A program made the translations under genes and the position numbers. A model generated the notes under the pieces. The model was not told the DNA's origin. It ran no database searches and saw nothing but the letters and a program-made list of their open reading frames with translations. A DNA stretch of 64,000 nt. It comes from Stieleria tagensis. Its GTDB lineage: Bacteria; Planctomycetota; Planctomycetia; Pirellulales; Pirellulaceae. Below, in pieces: positions 1 through 8,964 of the stretch. Position 1 is the first letter of the stretch, and each line of letters starts with the position of its first letter. Location of the stretch: contig NZ_JAMYFE010000038.1 in NCBI RefSeq assembly GCF_024129865.1, forward strand, positions 74,836 to 138,835. The letters run 5' to 3'.

Positions 1-2
1 GG

Positions 3-80
3 TGGCACGCCAAGCTGCACGACCTGCCCAAGGGAGAGCAATGCGATCGAAGCGGCAATTTGCTGAGTGATTTGAGTTGA
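3..80 (+). CDS. Possible C-terminal end of a gene entering from the left edge
   Basis: The third forward frame is open from the window edge and ends at a TGA at 78-80, giving about 25 residues that begin WHAKLHD and end LLSDLS. Third codon positions are G/C-rich, as in the neighbouring genes, and the frame would converge on the porin gene downstream. No family can be recognised from so short a tail, and a chance open frame is quite possible. Confidence 0.3.
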   Translation, partial: WHAKLHDLPKGEQCDRSGNLLSDLS

Positions 81-99
81 GCAGGCTGTTTAACGCAAC

Positions 100-140
100 A
101 AAAAACGGTCGCGTCCACTGGGTGAAAGTGAACGCGACCG
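100..140 (-). terminator. Rho-independent terminator of the first porin gene
   Basis: A perfect 9-bp stem (CGGTCGCGT at 106-114 with ACGCGACCG at 132-140) is preceded on the + strand by an A-run at 100-105. Read on the minus strand this is a hairpin followed by a U-run, 40 bases after the porin stop codon. Confidence 0.75.
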
Positions 141-179
141 CTGCGGGAATCGCTGTCTGGCTGTGAGCGAGCCAGGCGT

Positions 180-1556
180 TTAGAACAAGAAGATCGAGTC
201 GATGCCGAAGGTCGTTTGCTTGTCGCCATCTTCCAGGCCAATGACTTCCTCGTTGTCATAGTCCCAGCGGATCTCGGGTCGGATCATCACGTTGGCGTGC
301 GGTTTGACGTTCACGCCCAACGTCAGTGCGTAGATGTCTGAATCATCCCCATAGGCGGTGTACACGCCTTCCTGGTCGTACCATTCGAAGCGGCCACCGA
401 CAGCCAAGCAGTCGCTGACCGAGTAGATCAGGTACTGGTTGATGTCGAAGGTGTTGCGGACGCCATCGTCGAACTTGTCTTGGGTGTCCAGGTAATCGGT
501 CTGGAAGATGTACTGCAGTTTGTCGGTGAGCGAGATATCGGCCACGATCGACTGCATGTAGCCGCGTTCGGAGTTGCCGTTTGAGTCGTTGAATCGACCG
601 CCGGTGCAGGAATAGATCAGGCTGATGTCATCGCTGACGTCGACCGAAATTCCACCCAAAAAGTTGTCGCCGTTGTCGTCGAAACCGCTGTCCCAACCGA
701 GTGTGTATCCGCCGTAGACCTTGATGTCGTCGGTGACGGCCAACGTTCCCAGAGCACCGGTGTGCGTGAAGGGCTCGCTGTTGTACATCGTGTAAGCGTG
801 GCTGTAGAAGAAGTTGTCGGGGGCGCCCACGACTTCATACCCGATCAGGGTGTAGAAGTGACCGACTTTGAACGACAGGTCGCCATAGCCGGCTTCCATG
901 TACAACTGCGGCAGGGCGTGGCCGTAGTCGGCGCCGTTGTCCCAGCTATTGTCCCAGCCGTAGGGCGAAGTGCCGAACGCTTGGGTGTCAGGGGCATCGG
1001 TACCGTAGACGTAATCGATTCGCCCACCGATATCGAAACCGTTGGAGGTGTCGATGGCTTTTTCAGCCCACAGCCAGGCCTGTTGAAATTGCAGGTTGTC
1101 GGCTCGACTGTTGAACAGTGGCAGCGCTTTGCTGGTGTATCCCAATTGCAGCCAACCACCCGCCGAGTAGCCACAGCTTTCACCCAGCAGTGCAAAGGGT
1201 TCCCCCAAATCGCAGCTGCCAAGCATGCCGCTGAAGCAGCAATCGGTCAGGCAACCGCCTGCCGATCCACCGCCACAACCGCCTTCGCAGGACATGTCGG
1301 CACAGCCACAATCGATCTCGACACCACAGCCCGGTTCTTCAAACGGCACTGAATCGCAATCACAGGGCGTTTCGCAGCCACAGCCGACTTCGCCGAAAAA
1401 TCCGACCGGGGCGACCTGGCGGGCAGCACCGGGAGCTTCGTGATAGCCGGCTTGTTGCGCACCACCGGGGGCGAAGTCACCGCCGCGGTTTGCAGCCAAG
1501 GCGGAGCCACCGAAGGACAGCAAAGCAAGCGTGCTGAATAGTAGTTGACGTTTCAT
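180..1556 (-). CDS. Bbp2/OmpL-like outer-membrane beta-barrel porin with Cys-rich N-terminus
   Basis: The 458-residue protein begins with a signal peptide (MKRQLLFSTLALLSFGGSALA). Residues 59-128 are extremely Cys-rich (14 Cys, many as CxC), and the rest, from about residue 133, alternates aromatic and polar residues and ends in an aromatic residue (SIFLF), as in outer-membrane barrels. The barrel resembles the planctomycete putative beta-barrel porin-2 family, with signatures such as FYSHAYTMYN and GYTLGWDSGFDDNGDNF. The likely role is diffusion of small solutes across the outer membrane. The Cys-rich segment may be disulfide-linked in the envelope, which is inference. It has its own terminator and lies downstream of a close paralogue. 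Start: ATG at 1556, with only a weak upstream GAGAAA. Confidence 0.85.
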   Translation of the reverse strand: MKRQLLFSTLALLSFGGSALAANRGGDFAPGGAQQAGYHEAPGAARQVAPVGFFGEVGCGCETPCDCDSVPFEEPGCGVEIDCGCADMSCEGGCGGGSAGGCLTDCCFSGMLGSCDLGEPFALLGESCGYSAGGWLQLGYTSKALPLFNSRADNLQFQQAWLWAEKAIDTSNGFDIGGRIDYVYGTDAPDTQAFGTSPYGWDNSWDNGADYGHALPQLYMEAGYGDLSFKVGHFYTLIGYEVVGAPDNFFYSHAYTMYNSEPFTHTGALGTLAVTDDIKVYGGYTLGWDSGFDDNGDNFLGGISVDVSDDISLIYSCTGGRFNDSNGNSERGYMQSIVADISLTDKLQYIFQTDYLDTQDKFDDGVRNTFDINQYLIYSVSDCLAVGGRFEWYDQEGVYTAYGDDSDIYALTLGVNVKPHANVMIRPEIRWDYDNEEVIGLEDGDKQTTFGIDSIFLF

Positions 1557-1872
1557 AGTGTTTCTCGAATGAGTCCTCGCGGGACGTTCCTGTCTGTAAT
1601 CTTCTCAGCGCGTGATCAGAATCGCCCGCCCTTGCTTCGATGCCGATCGCCACCACCTGATCATCTGCCAACAGAACTATCGGGAGAAACCGTCAGGAAA
1701 ATTGAGTGTTCTGGATTTTCGCGTTTTGCCAAAGGCGCCTGTTTTAACAGGCGGTGTTAATCCGTACCGGTCAGGTCGTCTTTGAATGGGCGCAAAAAAA
1801 ACCGGCCATCACTTTTTGCAAAGCGATGGCCGGCTGATGCATCAAACCGAATGGTTTCGAATCGAGACTTGC
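1557..1872. other. Intergenic region between the two porins
   Basis: Holds the terminator of the upstream porin (1794-1833) and presumably the promoter of the downstream porin within 1557-1790. I see no convincing open frame, RNA gene or clear -35/-10 pair. Confidence 0.6.
1794..1833 (-). terminator. Rho-independent terminator of the second porin gene
   Basis: A perfect stem CCGGCCATC (1802-1810) with GATGGCCGG (1825-1833) is flanked on its left by eight As (1794-1801). On the minus strand this is a GC-rich hairpin followed by a U-run, 40 bases after the stop of the porin at 1873-3135. Confidence 0.85.
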
Positions 1873-3135
1873 TTAGAACAAGAAGATCGTATCGACACCG
1901 AAGGTGGTTTGTTTGTCGCCGTCTTCCAGACCAGCAACTTGATCTTCATCCCAGTCCCAGCGAACTTCGGGGCGGACGATGACATTGGCATGCGGTTTGT
2001 AGTTGATGCCGGTGGTCAGAGCGTAGATGTCCGACTCTTGAGCACTGTAGACACCTTCTTGGTTGTACCATTCGAAGCGTCCACCGACTGCCAAGCAGTC
2101 GCTGATCGAGTAGATCAGGTACTGGTTGATGTCGAAGGTCTTGCGGACCGTTGCGCCGGTGGCGTCGTCGGTGTCCAACCAATCGTTCTGGAAGATGTAT
2201 TGCAGATTGTCGGTGACGGCAACGTCAGCGACGATCGAATGCATGTAACCTTTCTCGGGAGTTCCCAAGGGCAGGTCACCGAAGCGACCGATCGCGGTGG
2301 CGTAGGTCAGGGTGAGACTGTCGGTCATTGCAACCGACAGACCGCCCAAGAAGTTGTCACCGTTGTCGTCGAAACCACTGTCCCAACCCATCGTGTAACC
2401 ACCGTAGGCGGTCACTCGGTCGTTCACGTTGTAGGTTCCCAACACACCGGTGTGCGTGAAGGGCTCGCTGTTGTACATCGTGTAGGCGTGGCTGTAGAAG
2501 AAGTTATCGGGGGCGGTCACCACTTCGTACCCGATCAGGGTGTAGAAGTGACCCGCTTTGACCGAGAAGTCTCCGTAGCCGGCTTCGACGTACAATTGTG
2601 GCATCGCACGGCCGTAGTTGCCGCCGTTGTCCCAGGAGTTGTCCCAACCGCGAGGGTCAGTTCCGAAGGCCTGCGTGTCCTGCGAGTCCGTACCGTACAT
2701 GTAGTCGACACGTCCACCGATATCGAATCCGCATGAGGTGTCGATCGCTTTTTCAGCGTACAACCATGCTTGTTGCAGTTGCAGGTGGTCGGGATAGCTG
2801 TTGAACAGGCTGTTGCCCGCGCTGTGATAACCCAGTTGCAGCCAGCCGCCGACGCTGACGCCGCAGTGTTCGCCGAACAGCGACCATTGCTCGCCAAGGT
2901 CACATTCGCCCAGCATGCTGCCGAGACCGCAACCGCACGCCGAGTCACAGCCGCCGTCGCAGGAGTCGCCGCAACCGGTGTCGACCAGTTCGCAGCCGCA
3001 GACCGGTTCACCGCAGTCGCACGAGGCGGCACAGTGCGAGACTAATTGAAAGGGGTCATTTGCATTGGCGGTCATACTGCTCGTATAGGACGCGCAGGCA
3101 ATCGCCGCCATCATGGCAATTTTGCTAAGCTTCAT
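1873..3135 (-). CDS. Paralogous Bbp2-type porin with Cys-rich N-terminus
   Basis: The 420-residue protein is a tandem paralogue of the porin at 180-1556. It has a signal peptide of about 26 residues, a segment with 12 Cys between residues 35 and 91, and a barrel domain nearly colinear with its neighbour. Shared blocks include NFFYSHAYTMYNSEPFTHTG and GDKQTTFG near the C-terminus, which again ends SIFLF/TIFLF. It is predicted to be an outer-membrane channel. A strong terminator follows, so the two porins can be expressed separately. The start at 3135 (MKLSKIAMM) gives a good signal peptide. An antisense ORF on the + strand over this gene is a codon-bias shadow. Confidence 0.85.
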   Translation of the reverse strand: MKLSKIAMMAAIACASYTSSMTANANDPFQLVSHCAASCDCGEPVCGCELVDTGCGDSCDGGCDSACGCGLGSMLGECDLGEQWSLFGEHCGVSVGGWLQLGYHSAGNSLFNSYPDHLQLQQAWLYAEKAIDTSCGFDIGGRVDYMYGTDSQDTQAFGTDPRGWDNSWDNGGNYGRAMPQLYVEAGYGDFSVKAGHFYTLIGYEVVTAPDNFFYSHAYTMYNSEPFTHTGVLGTYNVNDRVTAYGGYTMGWDSGFDDNGDNFLGGLSVAMTDSLTLTYATAIGRFGDLPLGTPEKGYMHSIVADVAVTDNLQYIFQNDWLDTDDATGATVRKTFDINQYLIYSISDCLAVGGRFEWYNQEGVYSAQESDIYALTTGINYKPHANVIVRPEVRWDWDEDQVAGLEDGDKQTTFGVDTIFLF

Positions 3136-3586
3136 CGCTTCAGATTCTCCCGAATTTCCATTTTCTGGGTTTCAAATTAAATAGGGGCAACAACGCATTA
3201 CGCTCGCGACCAAAGCACGCGGGCCGTTGATGTCCCTCATTGGTCAGGCCATTCACATGACCTTCTGACGTGTCGCCTCTGTCGTCAGAGTGGGTTATCG
3301 GGATGGTTTGTTCAGGAGTTGGGAGCAATCTGCATTCTTTGGCAGCAGTCCCCCCGGTAGTGGTCCAGATGGTTCAGATGTCGCGGAATGCGCTGTCAGT
3401 CAAACTTTTCTGGCTGCGTTGTGGCGTCTGAATCCCCGGATTGGTCCAGGCGGGGCTGGTGGTCTGTGCGTCGCTTGATTGCAGAAACCATCCGCTGGGG
3501 CGGTACCACAACGGCTGCCAATCCGACAAACTCTTTGTTTATCCCCTATTTCCTACTCAATCTCAGTCTGTCCGGAAGCAAAACCG
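3136..3586. other. Divergent intergenic region between porin and ftsY
   Basis: 451 bases between divergent genes, so both promoters should lie here. Forward frames overlapping 3388-3586 are out of frame with FtsY or are its upstream extension and show no recognisable protein. No RNA gene seen. Confidence 0.5.
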
Positions 3587-4639
3587 ATGGTTTTCTGGCG
3601 ATCCAAAAAGAATTCTGCAGAAGCCGACGAGGAAGTCTCGCCGCAGGCCGCTGCGTCACCACAGCCGTCTGCACCCGATACCACTGCGGATGTGGCTGCT
3701 GCAGCGGCACCCGGCGAGCCACCGACCGGAGGCCTGTTGTCGCGGTTTCGCGGCGGGCTGGCAAAAACCCGCCGCGCGCTCAATACCGATATCCGCGATC
3801 TGTTCAAAGACGACGGGCGATTGGTCGACGACGAATTCCTAGGGGAGCTATTCGCCAAACTGATCCGCACCGACATGGGGGCCGGCCCCGCCGAAGAATT
3901 GCGTGACGACATCGCCAAACGCTATCGCGGGCGAAAGGTCCATTTGGACGAAGTCTTGCAGTCGATCACCGAGCAGACTCAGCAGATGCTCAAACAAGAC
4001 GCCGCGCCACTGAATCTGTCGGGCAGCCCCAGCGTGATTCTGGTGGTCGGCGTCAACGGCAGTGGCAAAACCACATCGATCGGCAAGCTATCGCACTACT
4101 TGGCCGCCAGCGGCAAAAAGGTTGTGCTCGGCGCCGGCGACACCTTTCGCGCCGCCGCCGTGGAACAACTGACGATTTGGTCCGAGCGAATCGGATGTGA
4201 AATCGTCACCAGTTCTCAAGGGGCCGATCCGGCCAGCGTCGCTTTTCAAACCGTCGACCGCGCCCTCGAAATCGGCGCCGATGTGGCGATCATTGACACC
4301 GCCGGCCGATTGCAAACCCAGACGAACCTGATGCAGGAACTGAACAAGATCCGCCGGGTCGTCAGCAAAAAAATCGAGGACGCCCCGCACGAAGTCTTGC
4401 TGGTGCTCGACGCCACCGGAGGACAAAACGCGCTCAGCCAAGCCAAGGGGTTTAGCGAGGCAGCCGGCTGTACAGGAATCATTCTCTCGAAATTGGACGG
4501 TTCAGCGCGCGGCGGTGTGATCTTGCCGATCCGGCGTCAGTTCGAACTGCCCGTCAAATTTGTCGGACTTGGCGAAGGCATCGAAGACATTGCCGAATTT
4601 GATGCCGACAGTTTCGCGTCCGCGCTGTTCGAGGGTTAA
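3587..4639 (+). CDS. ftsY: Signal recognition particle receptor FtsY
   Basis: FtsY is the SRP receptor GTPase that docks ribosome-SRP complexes at the inner membrane. From the ATG at 3587 the protein has 350 residues: a basic start (MVFWRSKKNS), an acidic/Ala-Pro linker to about 45, an N helical-bundle domain (about 50-130) and the G domain with P-loop GVNGSGKTT at 145-153, then DTAGR, the LDATGGQNA box and SKLDGSARGG. The frame is open further upstream to 3479, but that segment has no family similarity, and MVFWRSKK is the typical beginning of FtsY. It is followed after 7 bases by miaE, suggesting one transcript. Confidence 0.97.
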   Translation: MVFWRSKKNSAEADEEVSPQAAASPQPSAPDTTADVAAAAAPGEPPTGGLLSRFRGGLAKTRRALNTDIRDLFKDDGRLVDDEFLGELFAKLIRTDMGAGPAEELRDDIAKRYRGRKVHLDEVLQSITEQTQQMLKQDAAPLNLSGSPSVILVVGVNGSGKTTSIGKLSHYLAASGKKVVLGAGDTFRAAAVEQLTIWSERIGCEIVTSSQGADPASVAFQTVDRALEIGADVAIIDTAGRLQTQTNLMQELNKIRRVVSKKIEDAPHEVLLVLDATGGQNALSQAKGFSEAAGCTGIILSKLDGSARGGVILPIRRQFELPVKFVGLGEGIEDIAEFDADSFASALFEG

Positions 4640-4646
4640 CGACGGC

Positions 4647-5228
4647 ATGTTGCATCTGCAATCGGAATCGACCAAACGTTGGCTGAAACAAGTCGACGAG
4701 AATTTGCCGGAGGTCCTAGTCGATCACGCCCACTGCGAACGCAAGGCTGCGACGACGGCGATGAATCTGATGAATTCCTACACCGAGAATCGTCCGCTGT
4801 GTGTCGAGATGACGCGGATCATCGAAGAGGAACTCGAGCACTACCACATGGTGTTGGAAGTGTTGGACCAACGCGGGATTGCTTTCAAACGTTTGGCCAG
4901 CGGTCACTACGGCCGCGAACTCAACACATTGGTCCGCAACCGTGAACCCGAGCGCGCCGTTGATCGTTTGCTGGTTGCCTCGCTGATCGAAGCCCGCAGT
5001 TGTGAACGATTTCGATTGCTGGCCGATCATGTCCGCGAGCAGGATGCCGCGCTGGCTGATTTCTACGCCGGTCTGTTTGAATCCGAAGCCCGGCACCATA
5101 CGACCTATGTCAAACTGGCCGAACAATTCGCCGACCGCGAGACGGTGATTGTGCGATTGAACCAACTGTCCGAGCAGGAAACCGCGATCATCGCAAAAGG
5201 CAGTCCGTTAGCCAGGATGCACAGCTAA
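4647..5228 (+). CDS. miaE: tRNA-(ms2io6A)-hydroxylase MiaE
   Basis: Non-heme diiron monooxygenase that hydroxylates the isopentenyl group of ms2i6A37 in tRNA. The 193-residue protein is of family length. Candidate diiron ligands are visible in ferritin-like helices: HCERKAA, IIEEELEHY, LIEARSCERF and ESEARHH. The ATG at 4647 lies 7 bases after the ftsY stop. The frame extends upstream inside ftsY but without similarity. Activity would need MiaA/MiaB products made elsewhere in the genome. Confidence 0.93.
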   Translation: MLHLQSESTKRWLKQVDENLPEVLVDHAHCERKAATTAMNLMNSYTENRPLCVEMTRIIEEELEHYHMVLEVLDQRGIAFKRLASGHYGRELNTLVRNREPERAVDRLLVASLIEARSCERFRLLADHVREQDAALADFYAGLFESEARHHTTYVKLAEQFADRETVIVRLNQLSEQETAIIAKGSPLARMHS

Positions 5229-5648
5229 CCCGGCTGTTTCACGCCTTCCCGCAAATTCACCTGAGTCGAAAGATCGAAGGAATGTCTTTGCCGAAATCAG
5301 CCGTTGAGCGCTAGCTCACGGTTCCGAGAGACTCACATGGCAACGTCCGACGAACCGGACGCTAGGCGCGTAGCGGCTGAATTCGAGTTCGCTGAACTGT
5401 TGTAGGCAGCCCTCGACGACGTGTTTCACGCCCGGCCGATCGTATTGGCCGCAGCGATGACCGGGATCGCATTGATCGCACCGGCCGATTGCCTGGGGCG
5501 TGACGCCCGCTAGTCTTGATGGTGTGTCAGCCGGCAGCGAAATGAGTGCCGGCGGTGGGCCATTCGGCCCTTTCGAATCGGTGGAACCGATTTTTGATCT
5601 TGGAATGATTCCGATGACGTTCAAGACGATCACGGGAGTGTTCTCACA
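5229..5648. other. Intergenic region after miaE
   Basis: 420 bases without a convincing gene. A near-perfect hairpin lies at 5301-5321 (CCG-TTGAGC / GCTCA-CGG around GCTA). Between 5340 and 5390 there are further GCTAG/GCGTAGC-type half-palindromes. The hairpin could terminate miaE or be a dispersed repeat. The promoter of the next gene should be in the right half. Confidence 0.5.
5301..5321. repeat. Small imperfect palindrome
   Basis: CCGTTGAGC and GCTCACGG pair around a 4-base loop GCTA with one bulged T. There is no U-run on either side, so it is more likely a REP-like intergenic palindrome than a canonical terminator. Confidence 0.4.
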
Positions 5649-6713
5649 ATGGATTTTGGCTTTCGACGTTCCGTCACGTTCTCGTTGACGTTCGTGACGA
5701 TGCAAGTTCTCTCCACAGCATTGGCGCCGGCACTGCTGCCGGCGCAATCGCCTGGCATTCAGTTTGACATGCCGGCGATCACCACGGCACTGGACTGTGT
5801 TCACAACGAAGATCACGGGGGCTCTGCAACCGCATCAACACATGGGATGAGGGAAGTGTCGTTCGATTTGGTGGTTTCCTCGCTGATCGTCGATGCAGCG
5901 GGGCATTTGCCGCAAGCAGCGCCGCCGATCGATCATCTATTGATTCGCTGTGCGATGCGTGACAACTGGCCGGTGGTCGATTATTCGCCACGCACCGAAT
6001 TGGAAACGGATTTTGCCAGCCCGATCACGGTCACCAATAAACAGGAGCGAAACAAGTCGTACGGGATCAGCATCGATGGGCAATTCCCGCAAATTGGCGC
6101 GGCGCATGCCGGTGCCGATGATCAGGACAAGCGATCTGATTCGACACAGTTCGACCGCCAGGCCCCGATGCAAGCGGTGGTCGCATCGGGGACCACCGAT
6201 CGTGGTCGGGGGGTCTATTTCAAATTGCGTTGGACTGCGCAACATGTGTTGGAGGGCGAAAAACAGTTTCGTGTCTCCATCGCCGTGCCGCATTCATGGC
6301 GCGGTGGATTGATCGATGTCAGTGTGATCGCCAATGGTCGCGACCGCGCCTTGTTCGGACCGACCAAGATCCGAGCGCTGGCGATTTCCAACTTTGTCGT
6401 CGCCGTTTACCGGCAGGGTGATTCGGAAGCCGCTGAAATCGCGCTGCGATTGGCGAACTTGGATCGCAAACTGGCCGCGTTGGCGCTGGAAAAGGAATCT
6501 TCCAGCGGTGCGATCACCCAATTTTGGCAGCACCTGTTGCCCAACGATTCGCAATCAGCGTCCCAGGAAAATTGGTACCGACGATTGGTGGTCGGCCACG
6601 CCGATCCCTACACCGACAAACGCATTCGATCGCTGCCGATGGCGGCTCGGGTTGCCGTGCTGGATTACACCGAAGCCAGCCGCGAATTGACGCAGTTGGG
6701 CGACGCCGGATAA
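5649..6713 (+). CDS. Secreted protein of unknown function
   Basis: The 354-residue protein starts at an ATG preceded by CGGGAG. A signal peptide is likely (about residues 1-33, hydrophobic core then ALLPAQS). The mature part holds a beta-rich region (about 60-230) and an Ala/Leu-rich helical stretch near 245-275 (DSEAAEIALRLANLDRKLAALALEKES). The PHSWRGG motif and absence of obvious catalytic motifs do not identify a family. It precedes a UspA-type gene by 70 bases. It may be a planctomycete-specific periplasmic protein, but no function is proposed. Confidence 0.75.
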   Translation: MDFGFRRSVTFSLTFVTMQVLSTALAPALLPAQSPGIQFDMPAITTALDCVHNEDHGGSATASTHGMREVSFDLVVSSLIVDAAGHLPQAAPPIDHLLIRCAMRDNWPVVDYSPRTELETDFASPITVTNKQERNKSYGISIDGQFPQIGAAHAGADDQDKRSDSTQFDRQAPMQAVVASGTTDRGRGVYFKLRWTAQHVLEGEKQFRVSIAVPHSWRGGLIDVSVIANGRDRALFGPTKIRALAISNFVVAVYRQGDSEAAEIALRLANLDRKLAALALEKESSSGAITQFWQHLLPNDSQSASQENWYRRLVVGHADPYTDKRIRSLPMAARVAVLDYTEASRELTQLGDAG

Positions 6714-6783
6714 CGGTCGCGGGCGATAGGCGATAGAATCAAGTGGACTGATTGATTCGTACCCCCACGCTGTTTGATTTGCC

Positions 6784-7743
6784 ATGTCTGAATCGGAGTC
6801 CAATGAACTGGACCGTGACGTCGATGCGTCGATGCGTCTGTTCGAAAAATCTCAGGTCGGCCAGGCCGCAGCGCTGTCGCCGATTCGACCGGCCCGCGTG
6901 ATGTTGGTACTGGATGGTTCCTCACAGGACCAAACCGCAATCACCGCTGCACAGTACTTGCGCGAGGCATTTAATGTTGAAACGCTGGTGTTGGATGCTC
7001 GAGAGTCCCTTTCGGTGGCCGATGACACCAGCCCGCACGACGATATCACTTCGGTGGTGATCGAGGCGGTCGTTGGGGCGCGGCCGATCGATCGCGTGCA
7101 CGGCGATTCTTACGAAGCCATCTTGGTGGCTCTGGTCACACATTCGGTGGATTTGCTGATCGTGCCCTGTCCCTTCGGCCGGGATTTTCAGAAGGTCGGA
7201 ACCGACAGCGCGGGCACCGTGATCGATGTGCTGCTGTCACGTTGTCCCTGTCCGATGTTGGTGATTCGTCGCGACGATCAGTTGCTGCAGAAATGTGTCG
7301 GCGAAATTGCGGTGGTGGTCGGCGGCGAATGCGACGCCGAACGCAAGGCTGCCGCTTGGGCATTCGGCCTGTCTGCCGAGCGAGCTACCGTGACGTTGAA
7401 TTTGGTGGTCGAAAAAGAACAATACGAGAACATCCGATCGATCGTCGAAGCGCTGTCGGACGACACCAAATTGGACACCCAAGCGTTTGCCGATGCGCTG
7501 GCCAAAACGCATCAATCACTACACGCGACGATGGCCAAGACGGCATCCGAAATGGGGCGGTCCTATTACCTGCGGCCGCAAGCCGGTGAAGTTGCCCCCC
7601 CCAACCCGTTGCAAGACCAGACCCAAAAGTTGTTGGTGATGCCGATCGAAGTCGACGATCGTTTCGCACAAGGGTTCGTGCAAGATCGTATTCGTCGCAG
7701 CCCACACCCGGTGTTAGTGGTCCCCAGCCACGTGCCGCAATGA
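6784..7743 (+). CDS. Tandem universal-stress-protein (UspA)-like protein
   Basis: The 319 residues appear to form two degenerate Usp alpha/beta domains. The first (about 36-162) begins with a beta strand followed by a DGS loop (VMLVLDGSSQDQ) and ends with the typical SRCPCPMLVIRR strand after VDLLIVPCPFG. The second (about 170-319) ends in RRSPHPVLVVPSHV, the usual Usp C-terminal strand. The ATP-binding G-2x-G-9x-G pattern is not clear, so it may be a non-nucleotide-binding Usp variant. The small membrane protein that follows may be co-transcribed. Confidence 0.75.
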   Translation: MSESESNELDRDVDASMRLFEKSQVGQAAALSPIRPARVMLVLDGSSQDQTAITAAQYLREAFNVETLVLDARESLSVADDTSPHDDITSVVIEAVVGARPIDRVHGDSYEAILVALVTHSVDLLIVPCPFGRDFQKVGTDSAGTVIDVLLSRCPCPMLVIRRDDQLLQKCVGEIAVVVGGECDAERKAAAWAFGLSAERATVTLNLVVEKEQYENIRSIVEALSDDTKLDTQAFADALAKTHQSLHATMAKTASEMGRSYYLRPQAGEVAPPNPLQDQTQKLLVMPIEVDDRFAQGFVQDRIRRSPHPVLVVPSHVPQ

Positions 7744-7801
7744 ACCTGAATTACCCACCGACCCTGTGCGGTCACCTTTCTTATCCCCAGAAATCGAAAC
7801 C

Positions 7802-8176
7802 ATGAATCCTGCCAACGTCAGCCTGCTCAATGCCATCGTCCTGATTGTCCTGGGACTGATCGGATACTTTAGCTCCGAGAATCCTTCGCCGACGGCGTTT
7901 ATTCCCGTCGTCTTTGGGGTGATCCTGTTGGCGACCAATCCGGGAGTCCGCAAGCACAACAAAGCCATCGCGCACGTCGCGGTGCTGGCGACGCTGCTGA
8001 TCCTGCTGGGACTGGCGATGCCACTCAAAGGTGCGATCGGCCGTGGCGACGGGGCGGCAATCGGTCGTGTCAGCGTGATGCTGATCACGACCGTGCTAGC
8101 GATGGTGGTGTTTATCCGCAGCTTCATTGAAGCGCGAAAAGCAAAGACTGCGGTGGCCGAAGAAACTGAGCAGTGA
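7802..8176 (+). CDS. Small four-helix membrane protein
   Basis: From the ATG at 7802 the 124-residue product has four predicted membrane segments (about 6-23, 30-46, 56-74 and 85-105) and a charged tail with EARKAKTAVAEETEQ. The motif SSENPSPTAFIPVVFG near residue 25 looks like that of small conserved planctomycete membrane proteins. An upstream in-frame ATG at 7766 would add 12 residues without improving the signal. It lies 58 bases after the UspA-like gene and is followed by a terminator. Function unknown. Confidence 0.75.
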   Translation: MNPANVSLLNAIVLIVLGLIGYFSSENPSPTAFIPVVFGVILLATNPGVRKHNKAIAHVAVLATLLILLGLAMPLKGAIGRGDGAAIGRVSVMLITTVLAMVVFIRSFIEARKAKTAVAEETEQ

Positions 8177-8192
8177 TCGCTGAGACGTGCAG

Positions 8193-8228
8193 CGTGGGAT
8201 CTTTGAACAAGGATCCACGACCGTTTTT
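8193..8228 (+). terminator. Rho-independent terminator between convergent genes
   Basis: CGTGGGATC pairs with GATCCACG (one bulged G) around a short loop and is followed by five Ts at 8224-8228. It closes the + strand UspA/membrane-protein unit and overlaps the stop codon of the convergent gene. Confidence 0.7.
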
Positions 8229-8964
8229 ATCGACGAACGGTGATCGAGGGCACGGTTGCGATGGTGGTGGTGGTCATCGGCGTGGAGTAGCTGTTGGACG
8301 GATACAACACTTGAGGATCCATGCCGGATTGATGCACGCTACGTGACGGATCACTGCGGCTGGCGACCGAGGAGACGGGGGCGTTGGGCGAAGCCATCGG
8401 CTGCAATCGGGCCACAACGGCCGGGTCCACGTTGGACGACGGAATCGTCGGCTGCGGCATCGCTCGAGCGACCAGTTCCAATTCGGTGTGCTGGCGGTTT
8501 TCGTAGCGAACCTGGCGGTGAGGGATTTCCACCGTGCGTTTTTCGGGGACATAGCGGGTGTGCATCGTCGTTCGCTCGACCACTTCGGTACGGGCTTCCC
8601 AGCGCGTTTCGGGCACTTGGCGGTAGGCCACGGTGGGTTGTCGCAGCAAATTCCAGCGCCCTTGCACGACCGGACGCCATTTGACTTCCGTCACCGGCAG
8701 GTAGGTGGTTTTGTATTCCGGGCGGGTTTCTTTCACCGTTTCAGGGCGATAGACCAGCGTTTCTTGCCGCTCAATGCGTTCGTCGACAACCGGTGTGACC
8801 ACACTGCGAGTGACTTTGCGATACACGTCCCCTGTCGCCGGATCTTGATGGAACCCGCCCGAGGGGGCTTGAGCCAGGCTGCTGCTTGCCGTCGTCAGGC
8901 AACCCGCTGCAAGGCATAATTGAAGTGCTGATTTTCGTAACAATTCCGTTTGATAAACGTTCAT
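8227..8964 (-). CDS. Secreted Tyr/Arg/Val-rich repetitive protein
   Basis: The start is the ATG at 8964 because a strong GGGGGAG site sits 8 bases upstream and a signal peptide follows (about residues 1-32, ending SSSLAQA). The 245-residue product has a central region (about 50-165) of short degenerate repeats rich in Val, Arg, Glu, Tyr and Thr, for example VTEVKWRPVVQGRWN, and a Pro/Ser/Thr-rich tail ending VPSITVRR. Repeats of this kind occur in secreted planctomycete proteins of unknown role. A structural or surface function is plausible but unproven. Confidence 0.75.
   Translation of the reverse strand: MNVYQTELLRKSALQLCLAAGCLTTASSSLAQAPSGGFHQDPATGDVYRKVTRSVVTPVVDERIERQETLVYRPETVKETRPEYKTTYLPVTEVKWRPVVQGRWNLLRQPTVAYRQVPETRWEARTEVVERTTMHTRYVPEKRTVEIPHRQVRYENRQHTELELVARAMPQPTIPSSNVDPAVVARLQPMASPNAPVSSVASRSDPSRSVHQSGMDPQVLYPSNSYSTPMTTTTIATVPSITVRR

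Noticed and set aside
762-2736. Long + strand open frames over the two porins (762-1352 and 1786-2736)
   Set aside because: They run antisense to well-supported porins, lack recognisable domains and follow the codon periodicity of the opposite strand; they are shadows of high-GC third positions.
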